DNA of 64,000 nt from assembly GCA_019828545.1 (NCBI GenBank), contig JACVRA010000181.1, positions 372,001-436,000 of the forward strand, given 5' to 3'. Below the pieces are notes generated by a model, which saw only the letters and a list, made by a program, of their open reading frames with translations, was not told the DNA's origin and searched no databases. Source of the DNA: Paracamarosporium sp. OC-R06-R3. Lineage: Eukaryota > Ascomycota > Dothideomycetes > Pleosporales > Didymosphaeriaceae. How positions within the stretch are numbered: the first letter of the stretch is position 1; every line of letters starts with the position of its first letter. The position numbers and the translations under genes are program-made. Positions 1 through 11,689 of the stretch are shown one piece after another.

Positions 1-525
1 TGGTTCAGTCTGGTCTGAGCTCACGGACATCGCGTCGCGTCGGACGGAACGGATATCTCTGACGTAGGGACGTCGGTGTCGCTGGCGCTGGTGCTGGTGC
101 TGGTGCTGGGGTGATCTGAGCGTTGCGCTGGGTTCGTCGTTGCGCTGATCGGTGGGTTTGTCTATCTGCGGTTTTGTTTCTTTCCGTCTTGTCTTGTTTT
201 GCCGTTCGTTCGTTCGTTCTTGGGCTTGTCTTGTGTGTTGCTGCGAACAGAACGGTTGTCTTGTTCGCTTTCGTGCCTGAGTCGAGTCGAGTCGGGTTGG
301 GTCATCTTGATTGATTGATTGATTGATGGGCACTTGGTAGTTCTTTTCTTGTTTATATCTGTGTGTGCGTCTTGTATATTGCGATTGCGATTGCGATTGC
401 GTCGAGGGTACCAAGCGTACTTTGTTTAGGTCACTGGCCTGGCCTGTCGAGGGGTGCAAGAAGGTTGGATTGAAGAGTGGAAAGGACGACGACGACGACG
501 ACAACGACTCGATTCGATAATCATA
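1..525. repeat. Microsatellite-rich 5' flank of the aspartic protease gene
   Basis: No gene is seen here. The stretch holds several short tandem repeats: five GCTGGT-like hexamers at 81-110, a TTGA tetramer run at 307-326, a TTGCGA run at 379-400 and a GAC run at about 487-505. An ATG at 123 opens a 63-codon frame of low complexity that I do not accept as a gene. The segment most likely contains the promoter and 5' leader of the protease that starts at 526. Confidence 0.6.
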
Positions 526-2196
526 ATGCGGATTTTCTGGACGGCGGCGTGCGCGCTCGTGCCTGCGGCGACGGCATTCTACCCTTACGAACCGCGATAT
601 GGCGATGCTGGGACGACGACGCGACGAGCGGTGGCGCTTTTACCGGGTGTGAAAGATGGTGGTGGTGGTGTGCCTCGGACGGTGCCTTTACGACGTAAAC
701 TACGGTCCCGCGAGAACGCATACGAGATTTTGAAGAGCGATGATCCAGGCCAGGAGGGTAGCGTGGCGGTTGATCAGGACGGGTCGGATCTGAGCTACAT
801 GGCTGCCGTGACGATCGGGAGCTCGAAGGAAGAGTACTATCTGCTGCTTGATTCTGCGGCGAGTAATACGTGGGTTATGGGGGGGAAGTGTGCGTCTGAG
901 GCGTGCGGGAGGCATAATACGTTTGGGGAGGGGGACTCGGATACGTTGAAGGTATGCGTGGTGTTTCTTGTAGCCCTTGCAATTGGGGTTGGGAAGATAA
1001 TGTGAAGATTGTATGCGGTGCTAACAAGCAACCAGACGAACACCAAGTCGTTCTCGATTACATACGGTACGGGCTCCGTCTCGGGCACTACCGCTGAAGA
1101 CACAGTGCACATCGGTGGCATATCTACGAAACTTACGTTCGGCCTCGCGACGAACGTCTCCCAGGAGTTCAACGCGTACCCCATGGATGGCATACTAGGT
1201 CTAGGCAGAGGCCAAGCCAGCTCCCTCGAGACGCCGCAGCTCGTCGAGACGCTCGCCGCGTCCGACCTCATTTCCTCGAAGCTATACGGCTTGCATTTGG
1301 GTCGCGCAGCAGACGGGACGAACGACGGGGAGCTCAATCTCGGCGAGGTGAATAAAGATCTATTTGACGGCGATCTCGAATGGCTGGATACGCTGGACAA
1401 TGACAACGGGTTCTGGGAACTTGGCGTCTCAGATGTAGGTGCAGACGGCAAGATGGCGGGCATGAAGGGCAAATCCGCCATCGTGGACACAGGCACGTCC
1501 TTTGTGTTCATGCCTGAAGACGATGCCGTTGCCCTGCATAAACTCATCGACGGGTACACGCAGTCCGGCGAGACCTTCACGGTGCCGTGCTCCACGACGA
1601 AAGAGCTGCAGATCAAGTTCGGGGACACGACGTACGGGATCTCGACGAAGGACTGGATCGGCGGGGAGACGGGGGGAGGCCAGTGCAAGAGCAATGTTTT
1701 TGGGCGGAAGACGTTTGGGGACGATCAGTGGTTGCTGGGAGATGTGTTCTTGAAGAACGTGTATGCGGCGTTTGATTTGGAGAACGAGAAGGTTGGGTTT
1801 GGGACGAAGAGCAAGGAGAGCGAGAGTTCTTCTTCGAAGAGTGTGTCTGCGTCGGAGACCAAGACTGCGACGTCGGCGACTGGTGAGTCGAACTCATCTG
1901 CATCTACATCTACCTCTCCATCCGAGGCACATACCTCCGGATCCTCGTCCCCACCGCCGTCATCGACACATATTGACTCGTCCAACCCCACAGGCTCCTC
2001 CTCCTCAACCCCCACATCCGCCGCTCCACTCCTCCCACCCGGCGCCTCAGCAACACCAACGCCATCTTCGGGCCCACAAACCGCGTCTTCAGAGTCCTCG
2101 CAGAGCCAAACAGGCAGCAGCTCTGCGACGTTTCCCGTGTCGATATTCTCACTGTATCTCGCGTTAAGCATCGCGTTGTTCTTTGTATATGCATAG
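526..2196 (+). CDS. GPI-anchored secreted aspartic protease (CtsD-like, pepsin family A1)
   Basis: Two exons, 526-951 and 1036-2196, give 528 residues; the 84-nt intron has a GTATGC donor, a GCTAAC branch site and a CAG acceptor. Residues 1-17 form a signal peptide. A basic propeptide follows, then a pepsin-like bilobal domain. The first catalytic loop reads LLDSAASNTWV (about residue 106) and the second IVDTGTSFVF (about residue 300). The final 120 residues are Ser/Thr/Pro-rich and end in a hydrophobic tail, as expected for a GPI attachment signal, so the enzyme probably sits at the plasma membrane or cell wall. The first motif is DSA instead of DTG or DSG. CtsD-type fungal proteases have a DTA in that place, so this is probably active but atypical. 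The ATG at 526 was chosen because it directly starts the signal peptide; an in-frame upstream start at 454 would bury it behind a basic stretch. Confidence 0.9.
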
Positions 2197-4190
2197 CGGA
2201 TTATGTGGTATGTATGAGGTGTGTATATGTATGGATATATGAGCGCGGCGTTTATACGGGGTGATATGGTATTTATGGCATGGCATAGCATAGCACAGCA
2301 TAGCATAGCTATTGGCGTTTTTGTGTAATGTTCAATGTGTTTGAGTGGGATTTTTACTTGGTACATGGGAAATGTGTATGTGCTAGACAGTATGGTAGCT
2401 GCACATGCATGAGTCCAAGATCAAAGACTACTACCTGCTTTATTTTCCTATTTCCCACGTGAGACCCGCTGAGCTTCATGGTGAGCATGCAGGTCGTATA
2501 TCTACATCACTGAAACTACACTCTACTCCACGCCATCTCGTCCATCAAGCCCAACCTAGTCCTCACAAACGCATCTCTTCAGCCCACACTGCTCCATCCC
2601 ACACTCACACCCACCCATCACATATCTACACTTTCCCACCACCCTCACATCCCAAACCTTCCCATCTACAACCTACCTCACCTCACCATCAGGCTTACAC
2701 AGCACTAACCTCATCGCCTAAGCATTACCTTACCCTCGCACCCGCATCCAGATTCGCATTCGCACTCGCTTTCGTCCTCGGACTCTCACTCACTCACGCC
2801 ATGCGAAAACCAGACCAAACCATATCCCATCAGATGTGAGCTAATACAAGGTAGGAAGTACACGCCAATGTAGCCGTGAAAACGAGTCATTCGTACAAGC
2901 TCAACGTCATAGCTGTGGAGGCTGAGTTGCTGAGATCTTAAGGGGGTGAAGTGAGGAAGTGGAGAGGAGGGAAGAAGGGAAGTTGGTACGTGGGTGGGGT
3001 TGTGGCCTTCAAGGGTAGTAAAGAGTAGTGTAGTTTGGTGAGAAACAGTGTAGCTTCGTGCAGAACAGCCTAAAACAACACAGCACAGTACAGTACAGTT
3101 CAAGTCAAGTCACAAGCCATGACACACGATACGACACGACACAACCAAGCAGCATACAATACCACAACATATTAAACCCCAGCCCAGGCCCTATAAACCA
3201 AACCAAGACATCCTTAACAAAAACAAAACCCACAACAAACAGCAAAGCAAGCTCAGTCTCCAAGTCAACTCACCTCACACCCTACCAGTACATCATCCTC
3301 ATTCAGACTAGGTCAGACCAGACACCTACTCGACGAACCTACAGCACACTACAAGAACACTCGACAAACCCTACTTACCTACCTACATACATCACACATA
3401 CACATACACATACACATTCAAGTCCAGTCAATCAATCAATCAGTCAATCACGACACCTCACCCACAACACAGCACGACAAGGCCAGGCCAACAACACAAC
3501 ACGAACCCAGACAACGGCAAGCAAACAAATGCATTTACACGCAGACCGATGATAGAACGCACACAGTCAAGACAGATAGCAAAGCATAGACAGCAAAGCA
3601 AAGCATACACATCTCAGCCAGCAAACGTCATCTTGTATGAGATCCATTCGACGCCAAAGAGTAAACAGATAGGTAAGGTAAGGTAGGTAGGTAGATAGGT
3701 AGGTGATGTGATGAACAGTTATTACATCCAGATGCGCAAGCCATCTCGAGGAAAGAGAAGAAGAGAAAAGGACAAACGACAACGCGCCAACAAAGAGGGA
3801 TAGGGAGAGCAAGGACGGGCGAAAGCGCCCAAGAGCAGACAGAGTCCGGGTCCGTTGACTAGGCACGCGAGCATGGGGTGCGGGTGCTCAAGAAATCCTG
3901 CCATTTGCTGATGCCGGTAAGCTGCTCGTCCTCGCCCCGCCCCCGAGAAACCCTGCCATGAACTACCCCAACATCATGTGCTCAAAATCCAGCGCAGTAA
4001 CGCCCGTGGTGCCGTGATCAAGGCTCTAGCTGGCCAAAGGTAGGTAGATTCGCGCCGTCCACAACCCACCATTCACAATATGTCTTCGAACAAACCACCG
4101 TACATACACGGGCCGCCGCAGACATGTTGCGTGTCCCTGCGCAGCCGCGACGGGTGCTGCGGCGCCACCGCCTTTACCGAAGCATCGACC
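2197..4190. other. Intergenic, low-complexity AC-rich DNA with simple repeats
   Basis: No gene is supported. From about 2500 to 3560 the plus strand is strongly A/C-rich and purine-poor, which creates long meaningless open frames rich in Thr, Ser, Pro and His. Simple repeats include a CACATA hexamer run at 3393-3418 and a TAGG run at 3668-3704. The right end must hold the 3' untranslated region of the minus-strand Rho1 gene, and the left end that of the protease. Confidence 0.55.
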
Positions 4191-5076
4191 TTACAAGATG
4201 AGGCACTTGCCCTTCTTCTTCTCTTTCCGGGTGGTCAGGGCAGCCCGGGTGGCGTGCTCGAATACTTCCCGTACGCCCTCGTTCGTCTTTGCGGAGCACT
4301 CGAGGTACTTCTGGGCACCGATCTTCTTACGGACATCCTCGGCCTGTGCGTGCATTAGCGCGGTTGGGGAAGGTGGACGCGTGGATGGCTACTGACCTGC
4401 TCGGGGGTGACGGGCTTCTGGGAGGTCTTGTGGAGCTCCTCAATCGTCTTCTGGTCGAAGCGAAGATCCTTCTTGCAGCCGACGAGGATGATGGGCAGGC
4501 CCTGGCAGAAGTGCAGGACCTCGGAAATCCACTGTGCCCTGTTAGCGACGCACGTGCACTGGGTTATCGCTCGCAGCATACCTTCTCCTGGACGTTGTCG
4601 AGCGAGTCGGGCGAGTCGACGGCGAAGCAGATGAGGATAACGTGCGAGTCGGGGTAGGAGAGCGGGCGCAGACGGTCGTAATCTTCCTGGCCGGCGGTAT
4701 CCCAAAGGGCCAGCTCGACGTGCTTGCCATCGACCTCTACATCGGCGACATAGTTCTCAAAGACGGTGGGCACGTAGACCTGCACGGGGCATGATGTCAG
4801 TGCATGTGTAACGATGGGCGGAGGGCTGGAATCGCAGCGACTGAGCGGTGCAGCCAGGCTGACGCAAGCAGGGGATGCACAGCGCTGGAGAGCTGGAACT
4901 GACCTCAGGGAAGGTGCCCTTTGAGAAGACACTGCAGGGCACTCGTTAGCCGTGTTGCTCTTTGCGGGCGACGTGGATTGCGGGCTCGCAGGGTGGGCCA
5001 CGACTTACATGAGCAGACAGGTCTTTCCGCAGGCACCGTCGCCGACAATGACGAGCTTGCGACGAATCTCCGCCAT
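4191..5076 (-). CDS. RHO1: Rho1 small GTPase
   Basis: Five exons on the minus strand (5076-5009, 4931-4904, 4779-4582, 4531-4397, 4343-4191) encode 193 residues, the normal length for fungal Rho1. The P-loop GDGACGKT lies at residues 12-19, DTAGQE about residue 59 marks switch II, and the effector loop VPTVFENY is intact. The C-terminus is polybasic and ends in the CAAX box CLIL, predicted to be geranylgeranylated, so the protein acts at the plasma membrane. Rho1 is the regulatory subunit of beta-1,3-glucan synthase and activates the Pkc1 cell-wall integrity pathway. The first intron interrupts the Ile codon just after the P-loop. All five joins keep frame and reproduce the family sequence without gaps. 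Rho1 versus another Rho paralogue is decided by the near-complete match of the switch regions and the tail. Confidence 0.97.
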
Positions 5077-5320
5077 GGTGGTGAGTTCTGGGGTATCTGA
5101 GGGGTGCGAGGGCGGATGGGTCGGAGGGAGTTGGGGTTGGGAAGCAGAGGGAGATGCTGGGAGAGGTGTTGTGTTGAAGTACAGAGAGCGTCCTGAAGGC
5201 ACCTGCTATGAGGCCTGGTCAGTGCACAGACGCCAGACGCCAGACACAGCCGCACTGTTGATTAGCAGCAGCGCGTGGCTGGTGCGCTTGCTATTGGCCG
5301 GCGGGCGGCTGCACGCGAAT

Positions 5321-5351
<31 letters not shown>

Positions 5352-6303
5352 CGGTGCTGATGCGGGTGCGTGTGCGGGTGCGTGTGCAGCCGTGGCGAGC
5401 AAGCGTGGTGCAGAGGTGCCGTGGTGAAAGAGTCGCTGTCGGTCACGTTGACAGCGGCCGCCAGCGTTGCCATGGCCAAACCTCGTGACGTGCTCCTTAT
5501 CCCAGAACACGCCTTCATCTTGACTCTCACGGCGCCGTGGCGTTTGCACAAGCCGCAGTCGCCGTTTCAGCACCAGCCTGTCATGCCATGCCATCGCGCT
5601 GCGAAAACTGGAGAACTGCCACGACGGACGGCCTGACAGACACCCATCTTCAGCTGCCGTGCCCGCTGATTGTCCGAAACCATCCACGCTCCGCCCCTAT
5701 CGACCTCCAGATGCGGGGTCTCGCTGGAGGCCGCCTCTTTGCTTGTGCATTATGCTCGACGGCCAGTCCCGTCCTTGGCACGCCTCACCGCCGTCTGCTT
5801 GCGAGACACACGACCGGTCAACCCACCAAGCTCGACACTGCGCTGTCCTCTTGATGCTTCCACTGTGCCATTAATTTCCACGTTTGATTTGCTGCTGGGC
5901 ATGACATCAGGGCATGCCACTCCCCAAGCGCGTTTCAACCGTTGCTGCCGCGCTAGCTTGATCCGCCGTAGCGCCTGGCCGCGCGGTGGTGATAAGGAAA
6001 GCAAGTAGCCAATGCCTCTCCTACACCAAGTTTGCTGCCCGTTTTCCATGCGAGATGCAGAGACAATCAACATCAAGGACGTGCCTAGCCGTCCGGCTCC
6101 ATGATGCTTGAAGCGTATTTGACGCAGGAGTTGTTGCAAGGAAATGATTGGCTTGTCAAGGAGTGAACACCACACTGCATGTGACATACTTCGAAGGACC
6201 AATGGATTTTAAGCAATTGACCTGAAACTATATCAGAGCTGAACAGAGCAGGCACTTGGTATCAAGGTATCAACATCAAGACGACCATTATCCTGATGAT
6301 GAG

Positions 6304-6570
6304 TTAGTTGTGCCTGAGCCCGAGCAGCGTGGTACCTCCCCAGAAGGCACCAGCTGCAAGGAACGGCCCAAAGTAGAAGTAACCGCGAAGAGAAAAGGAT
6401 GAGCCTGTGGAGTATCCCATGAATCGAGCTGCCTCTCGGGTCGAAACCTTCTGCATACACCCATGACGTGGAGCATTCTCACCGCTGGTTTCGGAATCGA
6501 TCCGAAGCAGTGAGCCTACAAATGTACGAGTTCTACATTGAATGCGCTTGCTATCAGAACCCATGGTCAT
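6304..6570 (-). CDS. Hypothetical small protein, uncertain
   Basis: An open frame of 88 codons starting with ATG at 6570. The N-terminal half is polar and basic. The C-terminal half is aromatic and glycine-rich, with YFYFGPFLAAGAFWGG near the end, which could be one membrane segment. I do not recognise a family. It lies 200 bp downstream of another small membrane-type frame on the same strand (6773-7027). The two could be exons of one gene, but I found no convincing splice pair joining them in frame. It may be a chance frame. Confidence 0.25.
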   Translation of the reverse strand: MTMGSDSKRIQCRTRTFVGSLLRIDSETSGENAPRHGCMQKVSTREAARFMGYSTGSSFSLRGYFYFGPFLAAGAFWGGTTLLGLRHN

Positions 6571-6772
6571 TGTAACACCTTGCTAGCAGTTGGGTTTATT
6601 GCTTCGTGCGTTTGGTCAATTTAAGGGTGGTGTTTGTGAATTATCATGGTCTGTTTTTAATCTCCACTACTTCCAATGATGCTACAAATCAGTCCCTTTA
6701 TCAGAGTACGAATCGGTGAATATCAAGCCAGGACATATCAAATAAGTAGATAGGTGGTTCACGTATTCCATG

Positions 6773-7027
6773 CTAGTCAAACCACAAAGGTACTACATGA
6801 GACGCAGGGCAACTTTGATTCCCGAATTGCAATCCCGTCAGGATGCAGTGCCACAGTGTGTTCACGGTCACACTAATGAAGAGCGTAAGATTGAGCACCA
6901 CTAGCCAAACACAGTATAAGTCAAGGAGCTGGGCTTGAGCAAATTGAATGGGAGCAGCATATTTCCTGAACAGAGGACCCAGGAACCGCCCAAGAAGGAA
7001 GTAAAAGATTACTAAGGTCGTTTCCAT
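6773..7027 (-). CDS. Hypothetical small membrane protein, uncertain
   Basis: An 84-codon frame with ATG at 7027. Two hydrophobic stretches can be seen: LVIFYFLLGRFLG near the start, and a longer one in the middle (VWLVVLNLTLFISV). The start lies 220 bp from the divergent Ufd2 start, so it could use the same promoter region. There are no known motifs. Coding status is unproven; transcript evidence would decide it. Confidence 0.3.
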   Translation of the reverse strand: METTLVIFYFLLGRFLGPLFRKYAAPIQFAQAQLLDLYCVWLVVLNLTLFISVTVNTLWHCILTGLQFGNQSCPASHVVPLWFD

Positions 7028-7246
7028 AGCCTTCTACAGAGCACGTGCCATCGCGGCGGGGCGGACATGGCGAAGGTAGCGCACGGACCACGACTCTACT
7101 GACCTCACCCACGGCGAACAGTGCTAGTAAACCGCGGTTGAGCTCAGGACGCACCGACGTCTCTCCTTCACTATACTTTTTAAGTCCTCCACCTCCTAGT
7201 CCAGATTCCTCTCCCCACAACATCTGGATCTAGTTCGAAACTCACC

Positions 7247-10200
7247 ATGGCCGACGAAAACCCTCCAAACGATACGCCGATGCCTGATGCTATGTCCGAC
7301 GCGGACAAAGTAAGCCTGGCCGTTGCTGGGGATTTCTGGAATATATTCTAATGAGACCCAGATCCGCGCAAAGCGGCTTGCAAAGCTTGGAGGCCCATCT
7401 CCCGCGAGTGCACCCTCAAATCCGACCTCGACGCCACCCACAGCCCCCGCCTCGAGCAGTTCGACCCCTCCGCCCGCACCGAAGCAATCGACGCCCGTTG
7501 CACAGCCCACCGCCACGTCAAATCCTTTCTCACAGCTCGGGATGAAGGCAGCAGAGAAACCTGCATCCGCGCCGCGAATAAACATTAAGCCTAAGCCTGC
7601 AGAGCCACCCAACGGTCGCACCGTGACGCCGAAGGGCCAGGAAGCCAGCCCTGAAGCCTGGACAGATCGCACAATCAGTCAGATATTCCGCATGACGCTC
7701 GATCCTGAACGTACAAAGGATCTACATGGTCACCGGTTGTGCTATGTGACAGGCGTACGACAGGACCTCGAGGATGCGGGCAGTCCGCTTCGATTTACGC
7801 TCGAGCTCTTGGACAGTGCTATTATTGAGTCGGCACAAAGCAAGATAGAGGGGAAAGCGTTAAATTACCTTCTGGGCTGCTGGAAGCGTATCTGTAGGCT
7901 GATTCGCGGTATGCACAACCGCGAAGATCCCAAGTTCGGCATTGCTCAAGAAACTCGACGCTTGTGCTTCAACTACTGCATATTCGCAGCTACGATGCCC
8001 GATGTCATGTTCAACGAAGAGCCTCACAGTGTAAATCCGTTGGCCGATCACCTACTTGTAGATCCGGAGAATGACAACGGTATCTGTCATGACTTCTTGA
8101 ACGAAGCCGTGTCACGATTTGAAGACGACAACAGCGTTAAAGAACTGCTTGTTGGAGCTATAGAGGAGCTGAGCTACCGGTTATCCAGAATGACCATGAA
8201 CGATGACTATCGGCCATACATGCTGACTATGCGCAATTTTGTTCGCTACAACCCGCTGCTCGTTGCCATGGCGCAATCCAACCTTTTCTTACCATCTGAT
8301 ATACAGGCTCCGCACATTGAGAGAGTCAGTCTTCTGGGCCCGTTTTTCAGCATCTCGCCTTTACAAGGTCAAGTAGCCATGAATTATTTCTCCAGCCCTA
8401 CTACGCGGGACAAAGCGTATATAAACAACTCTCAGCGGTCACTACGGCTCGCACTGCAGACACACCAAGATGAGCTCTTTGATATCGCCAACTGCTTTAT
8501 CAAGACCAAAGATTCTAGGGAGAAGATTCTTGACTGGTTTGCTCTGACACTCAATCAGAACCACAAACGACGTGCGATGCGCGTCGATCCGAAACTCACA
8601 TCCTCGGATGCCTTCATGGTGAATATAACTGTCATATTGGACAGGTTATGTGAGCCTTTCATGGATGCAACCTTCTCCAAAGTCGATAGGATCGATGTCA
8701 ACTACCTACGTCGGTCTCCGCGGGTCGAGATCAAGGATGAGACCAAGATTAATGCCGACCAACACGAATCCGATGCTTTCTATGAAACAAAGGTTGAAGG
8801 GACGAACAACTTCATCACCGAAATCTTCTTCTTGACCGTTGCGTCGCACCATTATGGCTTAGAAGCGGCGAACATGAAGCTCTCGGAGCTGCAGAAAGAG
8901 CTGAAGCATCTCGAGAAACAGCTCGCCCAGATGGAGACTGAGAGGCACAAATATGTTTCCAACGCCATGCAGCTCTCCGTCTTCGATGCCCACATTCGAA
9001 GGGTGAAAGACCGCATAGAAAAAGGCCAATGTGCCGTATTGGCCACACAGGGTGTGTTGCAAGACGAAACTCTTCAGGCTCGATCAATGCAGTTCATGAG
9101 ATACGTAATAGTCTGGATGCTTCGTTTGGTGTCATCTGGCACAAAGTTCCCTCAAGGCACTGTCCAGCTCCCTCTACCACAGGAGCAGCCTGAGGTCTTC
9201 AAGTGCCTACCCGAATATTTCATCGAAGACATTGGTGATAACTTTAAGTTCATCACGCGTTGGATGCCTCATATCATCACATCAACGCAGTGTGAAGAAC
9301 TGATGGTCTATTGCGTAACCTTTCTGCGGAATTCTGAGTACATCCGCAATCCTGGACTGAAAGCACAGCTTGTTCGTATCTTATTCAACGGCATATTCCC
9401 TGTTCCTGGCCGGTCGAAAGGTGTCCTTGGAGAAGCTTTGTTTGGACACAAGTTTGCAACGCAACACTTGCTTCATGCATTGATGAAGTTCTTTTCGGAA
9501 TGCGAACGAGCATACGACAAGTTGTCAATCCGATACGAGATATTCCAAGTCATCAAGTGTATCTGGCCTAACCCAACCTACCGAGAAAACTTAGCCACCG
9601 AAGCCCAAGTAAATCTGGATTTCTTCGTTCAGTTCGTCAACCTGCTACTCAACGATGTTACCTATGTCCTGGATGAATCCTTCACGGCTTTCACGCAGAT
9701 CCACGATCTTTCAATAGAGCTCAAAGACCCACAGTCCGATGGAGATGCGAACGCTCGCCAAGAAAAGGAGGATAAGCTTGCAGCTGCCAAGGGTAAGTAC
9801 CATTTAGATCTATATGACGATCCCTACTAACTAGAATGTGCGTAGACAAAGCGAAGAACTACATGATGATCACCAACGAGACCGTGGCGATGCTGAAGCT
9901 GTTCACTGAAACGCTCAGCGACTCGTTCACTAAGAAGGAGGTTGTCGTTCGTCTTGCCCATATGCTGGACTACAATCTTGCCCTTCTAGTCGGTCCTAAC
10001 AAATCGAAACTAAAGGTTGAGAACATGCAGGAGTATGGTTGGGACCCCAAGGCAATGCTTGGCGACATTGCCGACGTGTATCTGAACCTGCAAGAAAAGA
10101 AGACCTTTATCGACGCTGTTGCCACAGATGAACGATCATATCGGCATGAGTACTGGGAAACGGCAGAAACCATTCTTAGGCGGTTTGCTCTCAAGTCACC

Positions 10201-10576
10201 AGAGCAACTGATTGAGTGGGAGCGGCTTGCCGACACGATCAAGAAGACGAAGGAGGAGATTGAAGAGGAGGATGCGGATCTTGGTGAGATCCCCGAGGAA
10301 TACACCGATCCGTTGATGGCGACTCTGATGGAAGATCCTGTCATCTTGCCGAGGAGTCGACAGACGGTTGATCGTACTACGGTCCGTGGCATGTTGTTGA
10401 GCGATCCGATCGATCCCTTCAACCGTACTCCTTTGACCATTGAAGAAGTGATACCCAATGATGCGCTCAGGGAGGAAATTCAGGCGTGGAAGACTGCCCG
10501 GCTCGCTGAGAAGAGGGCAGAACGCACCGCAGCCGCCAACGGTATAGAAGCATCAGCAATGGACGAGTCACAGTGA
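7247..10576 (+). CDS. UFD2: Ubiquitin conjugation factor E4 (Ufd2), U-box ligase
   Basis: Three exons (7247-7309, 7362-9792, 9846-10576) encode 1074 residues, similar to other fungal Ufd2 proteins. The N-terminal motif IRAKRLAKLGG right after the first intron is typical of the family. A long helical Ufd2 core follows, and a U-box sits at about residues 988-1060 (EYTDPLMATLMEDPVILP, then a conserved DPFNR). Ufd2 extends ubiquitin chains on already ubiquitinated substrates and works with Cdc48 in the ubiquitin-fusion degradation and ERAD pathways, in nucleus and cytosol. The second intron is 53 nt (GTAAGT, CTAAC branch, TAG). A low-complexity Pro/Ser/Ala linker lies at residues 30-90. The start at 7247 is the first ATG and has an ACC ATGG context. 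The gene is convergent with the Aim19-like gene (278 bp between stop codons). Confidence 0.96.
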
Positions 10577-10854
10577 GCCTGGTTTGCTATGTAATGGACG
10601 ATTGTGTGCGCAGCATAATAGGTGTTATGCAATGCAGGCGTTATGGCGTCTATACGGGACCTTAAGGGGCATTGCATGTTGATCAATGTGGAGGGTATCT
10701 GCGCTTCAACGTAGTGGGCAAGGGGCCATGAAATCATGAATAGATTTAGCAAAGTTACGTGCTTTGCCTGGCATTTGGCCCTAATGTATTTTTCCATGCA
10801 TTGTTATACCCACTTCTATACAATATTGTACAAGGCATGCTTTGCTAACCACAT

Positions 10855-11382
10855 TCACTGCTCTTCCTCTTCTCTTCGACCGAAAACGTACGCCAGCCCA
10901 CATCCCGCAACATTGACAGCGCAAAGACCTAATGATGCGCCTCTGACGAGTCCTCGTGCTCCAAACTTTTGTTTCAATTGCTAGAGATTTTAGTTAGTCT
11001 TTTCTTGAAAAGAAAAAAAAAGCATCCAGGAACTGATTAAAGTTCTTTGAGCTTACATGTTTTCTTCGCATCGCTAGTAGAGCGTACAGTCCACTCCACG
11101 CCGCTGTAATGCCCGCCGAATCCTTCTTGTACCCGCTCAAATTAAGGTAACTCGAGAAAAGAAGAACGGGTGGAAACATCATAGGCAGACCTTGCCAAGG
11201 GCGCGCATGTTGAGCTGTTACGAGCGTGGCGAGAAGAGTAGGTGGTACGGAGTTCTCTGGAGTAGTTGTGAACATTAAAGCACGTGAGGGATGCATGGCT
11301 TCGGCAGGATGCAAGCAGGGGACGTACCTCCCCAATTGCGCAGGGACCGAAGGACGCCTTCTTTTGCTTCTTTGTCTGCCAT
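10855..11382 (-). CDS. AIM19: Aim19-like small mitochondrial membrane protein
   Basis: Three exons on the minus strand (11382-11328, 11256-11057, 10980-10855) give 126 residues. The chain has hydrophobic segments around LLATLVTAQ, MMFPPVLLFSSYLN and ITAAWSGLYALLAM, then a basic turn, a glycine-rich helix (ARGLVRGASLGLCAVNVAG) and an acidic tail. This arrangement agrees with what I recall of the Aim19 family (altered inheritance of mitochondria 19), small multipass proteins of the mitochondrial inner membrane whose exact role is unknown. The assignment is by pattern memory only. Splicing is supported by good donors (GTACGT, GTAAGC), CAG/TAG acceptors and preserved frame throughout. It is divergent from the J-protein gene with a 307-bp shared upstream region. 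Confidence 0.75.
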
Positions 11383-11689
11383 GTTGACGATGCGAGCAGA
11401 CACAGGGAGATGGCGAATTTGGTATATAGAACTGGTGGTTGGTCGGACGCGCAGTTTCACCGGACATATGTAGATGACGTTTTGGTCCGTGCCCTGGACC
11501 TGGCCGCTCGTTTTCGAGGGAACCACTAAGGGCACCACTGAGGCCAGACATTCACAGCCCCTCTAAACAACAATCCGCCCCTCCGCTTCCACCTCCACCT
11601 ACGTGACTAGCTGCCACCACTGAGTCCGCCCGTCGCTTTCTATCCCCTGGTTGTACTCGCGCGCCTTATCGTGAAGGCCACGTTTGGCC
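11383..11689. promoter_or_regulatory. Shared divergent promoter region, Aim19-like / J-protein
   Basis: These 307 bp separate the start codons of two divergent genes and must hold both promoters and 5' leaders. I see no clear TATA box or CCAAT box. Several open frames overlap the region but they are fragments without family features. Confidence 0.5.

Larger units (their letters stand above)
5077..7246. other. Intergenic region between RHO1 and UFD2
   Basis: This 2.2-kb stretch serves as promoter for Rho1 (leftward) and Ufd2 (rightward). The Rho1 side carries a GCAGAG hexamer run at 5324-5347 and a 12-bp unit repeated twice at 5361-5387, probably in the Rho1 5' leader. Two small minus-strand open frames at 6304-6570 and 6773-7027 are listed separately. 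Nothing else is recognised. The 150-codon minus frame at 5750-6202 has no family features. Confidence 0.5.

Noticed and set aside
837..1694. 285-codon minus-strand frame opposite the aspartic protease
   Set aside because: It is the antisense of a well-supported protease exon, Ser/Pro-rich, with no domain and no splice logic.
2405..3552. Open plus-strand frames of 144 and 164 codons
   Set aside because: They result from A/C-rich low-complexity DNA that lacks stop codons; composition is Thr/Ser/Pro/His only and no motif is present.
5750..6202. 150-codon minus-strand frame
   Set aside because: No family feature, no splice context, and it lies in the probable upstream region of RHO1.
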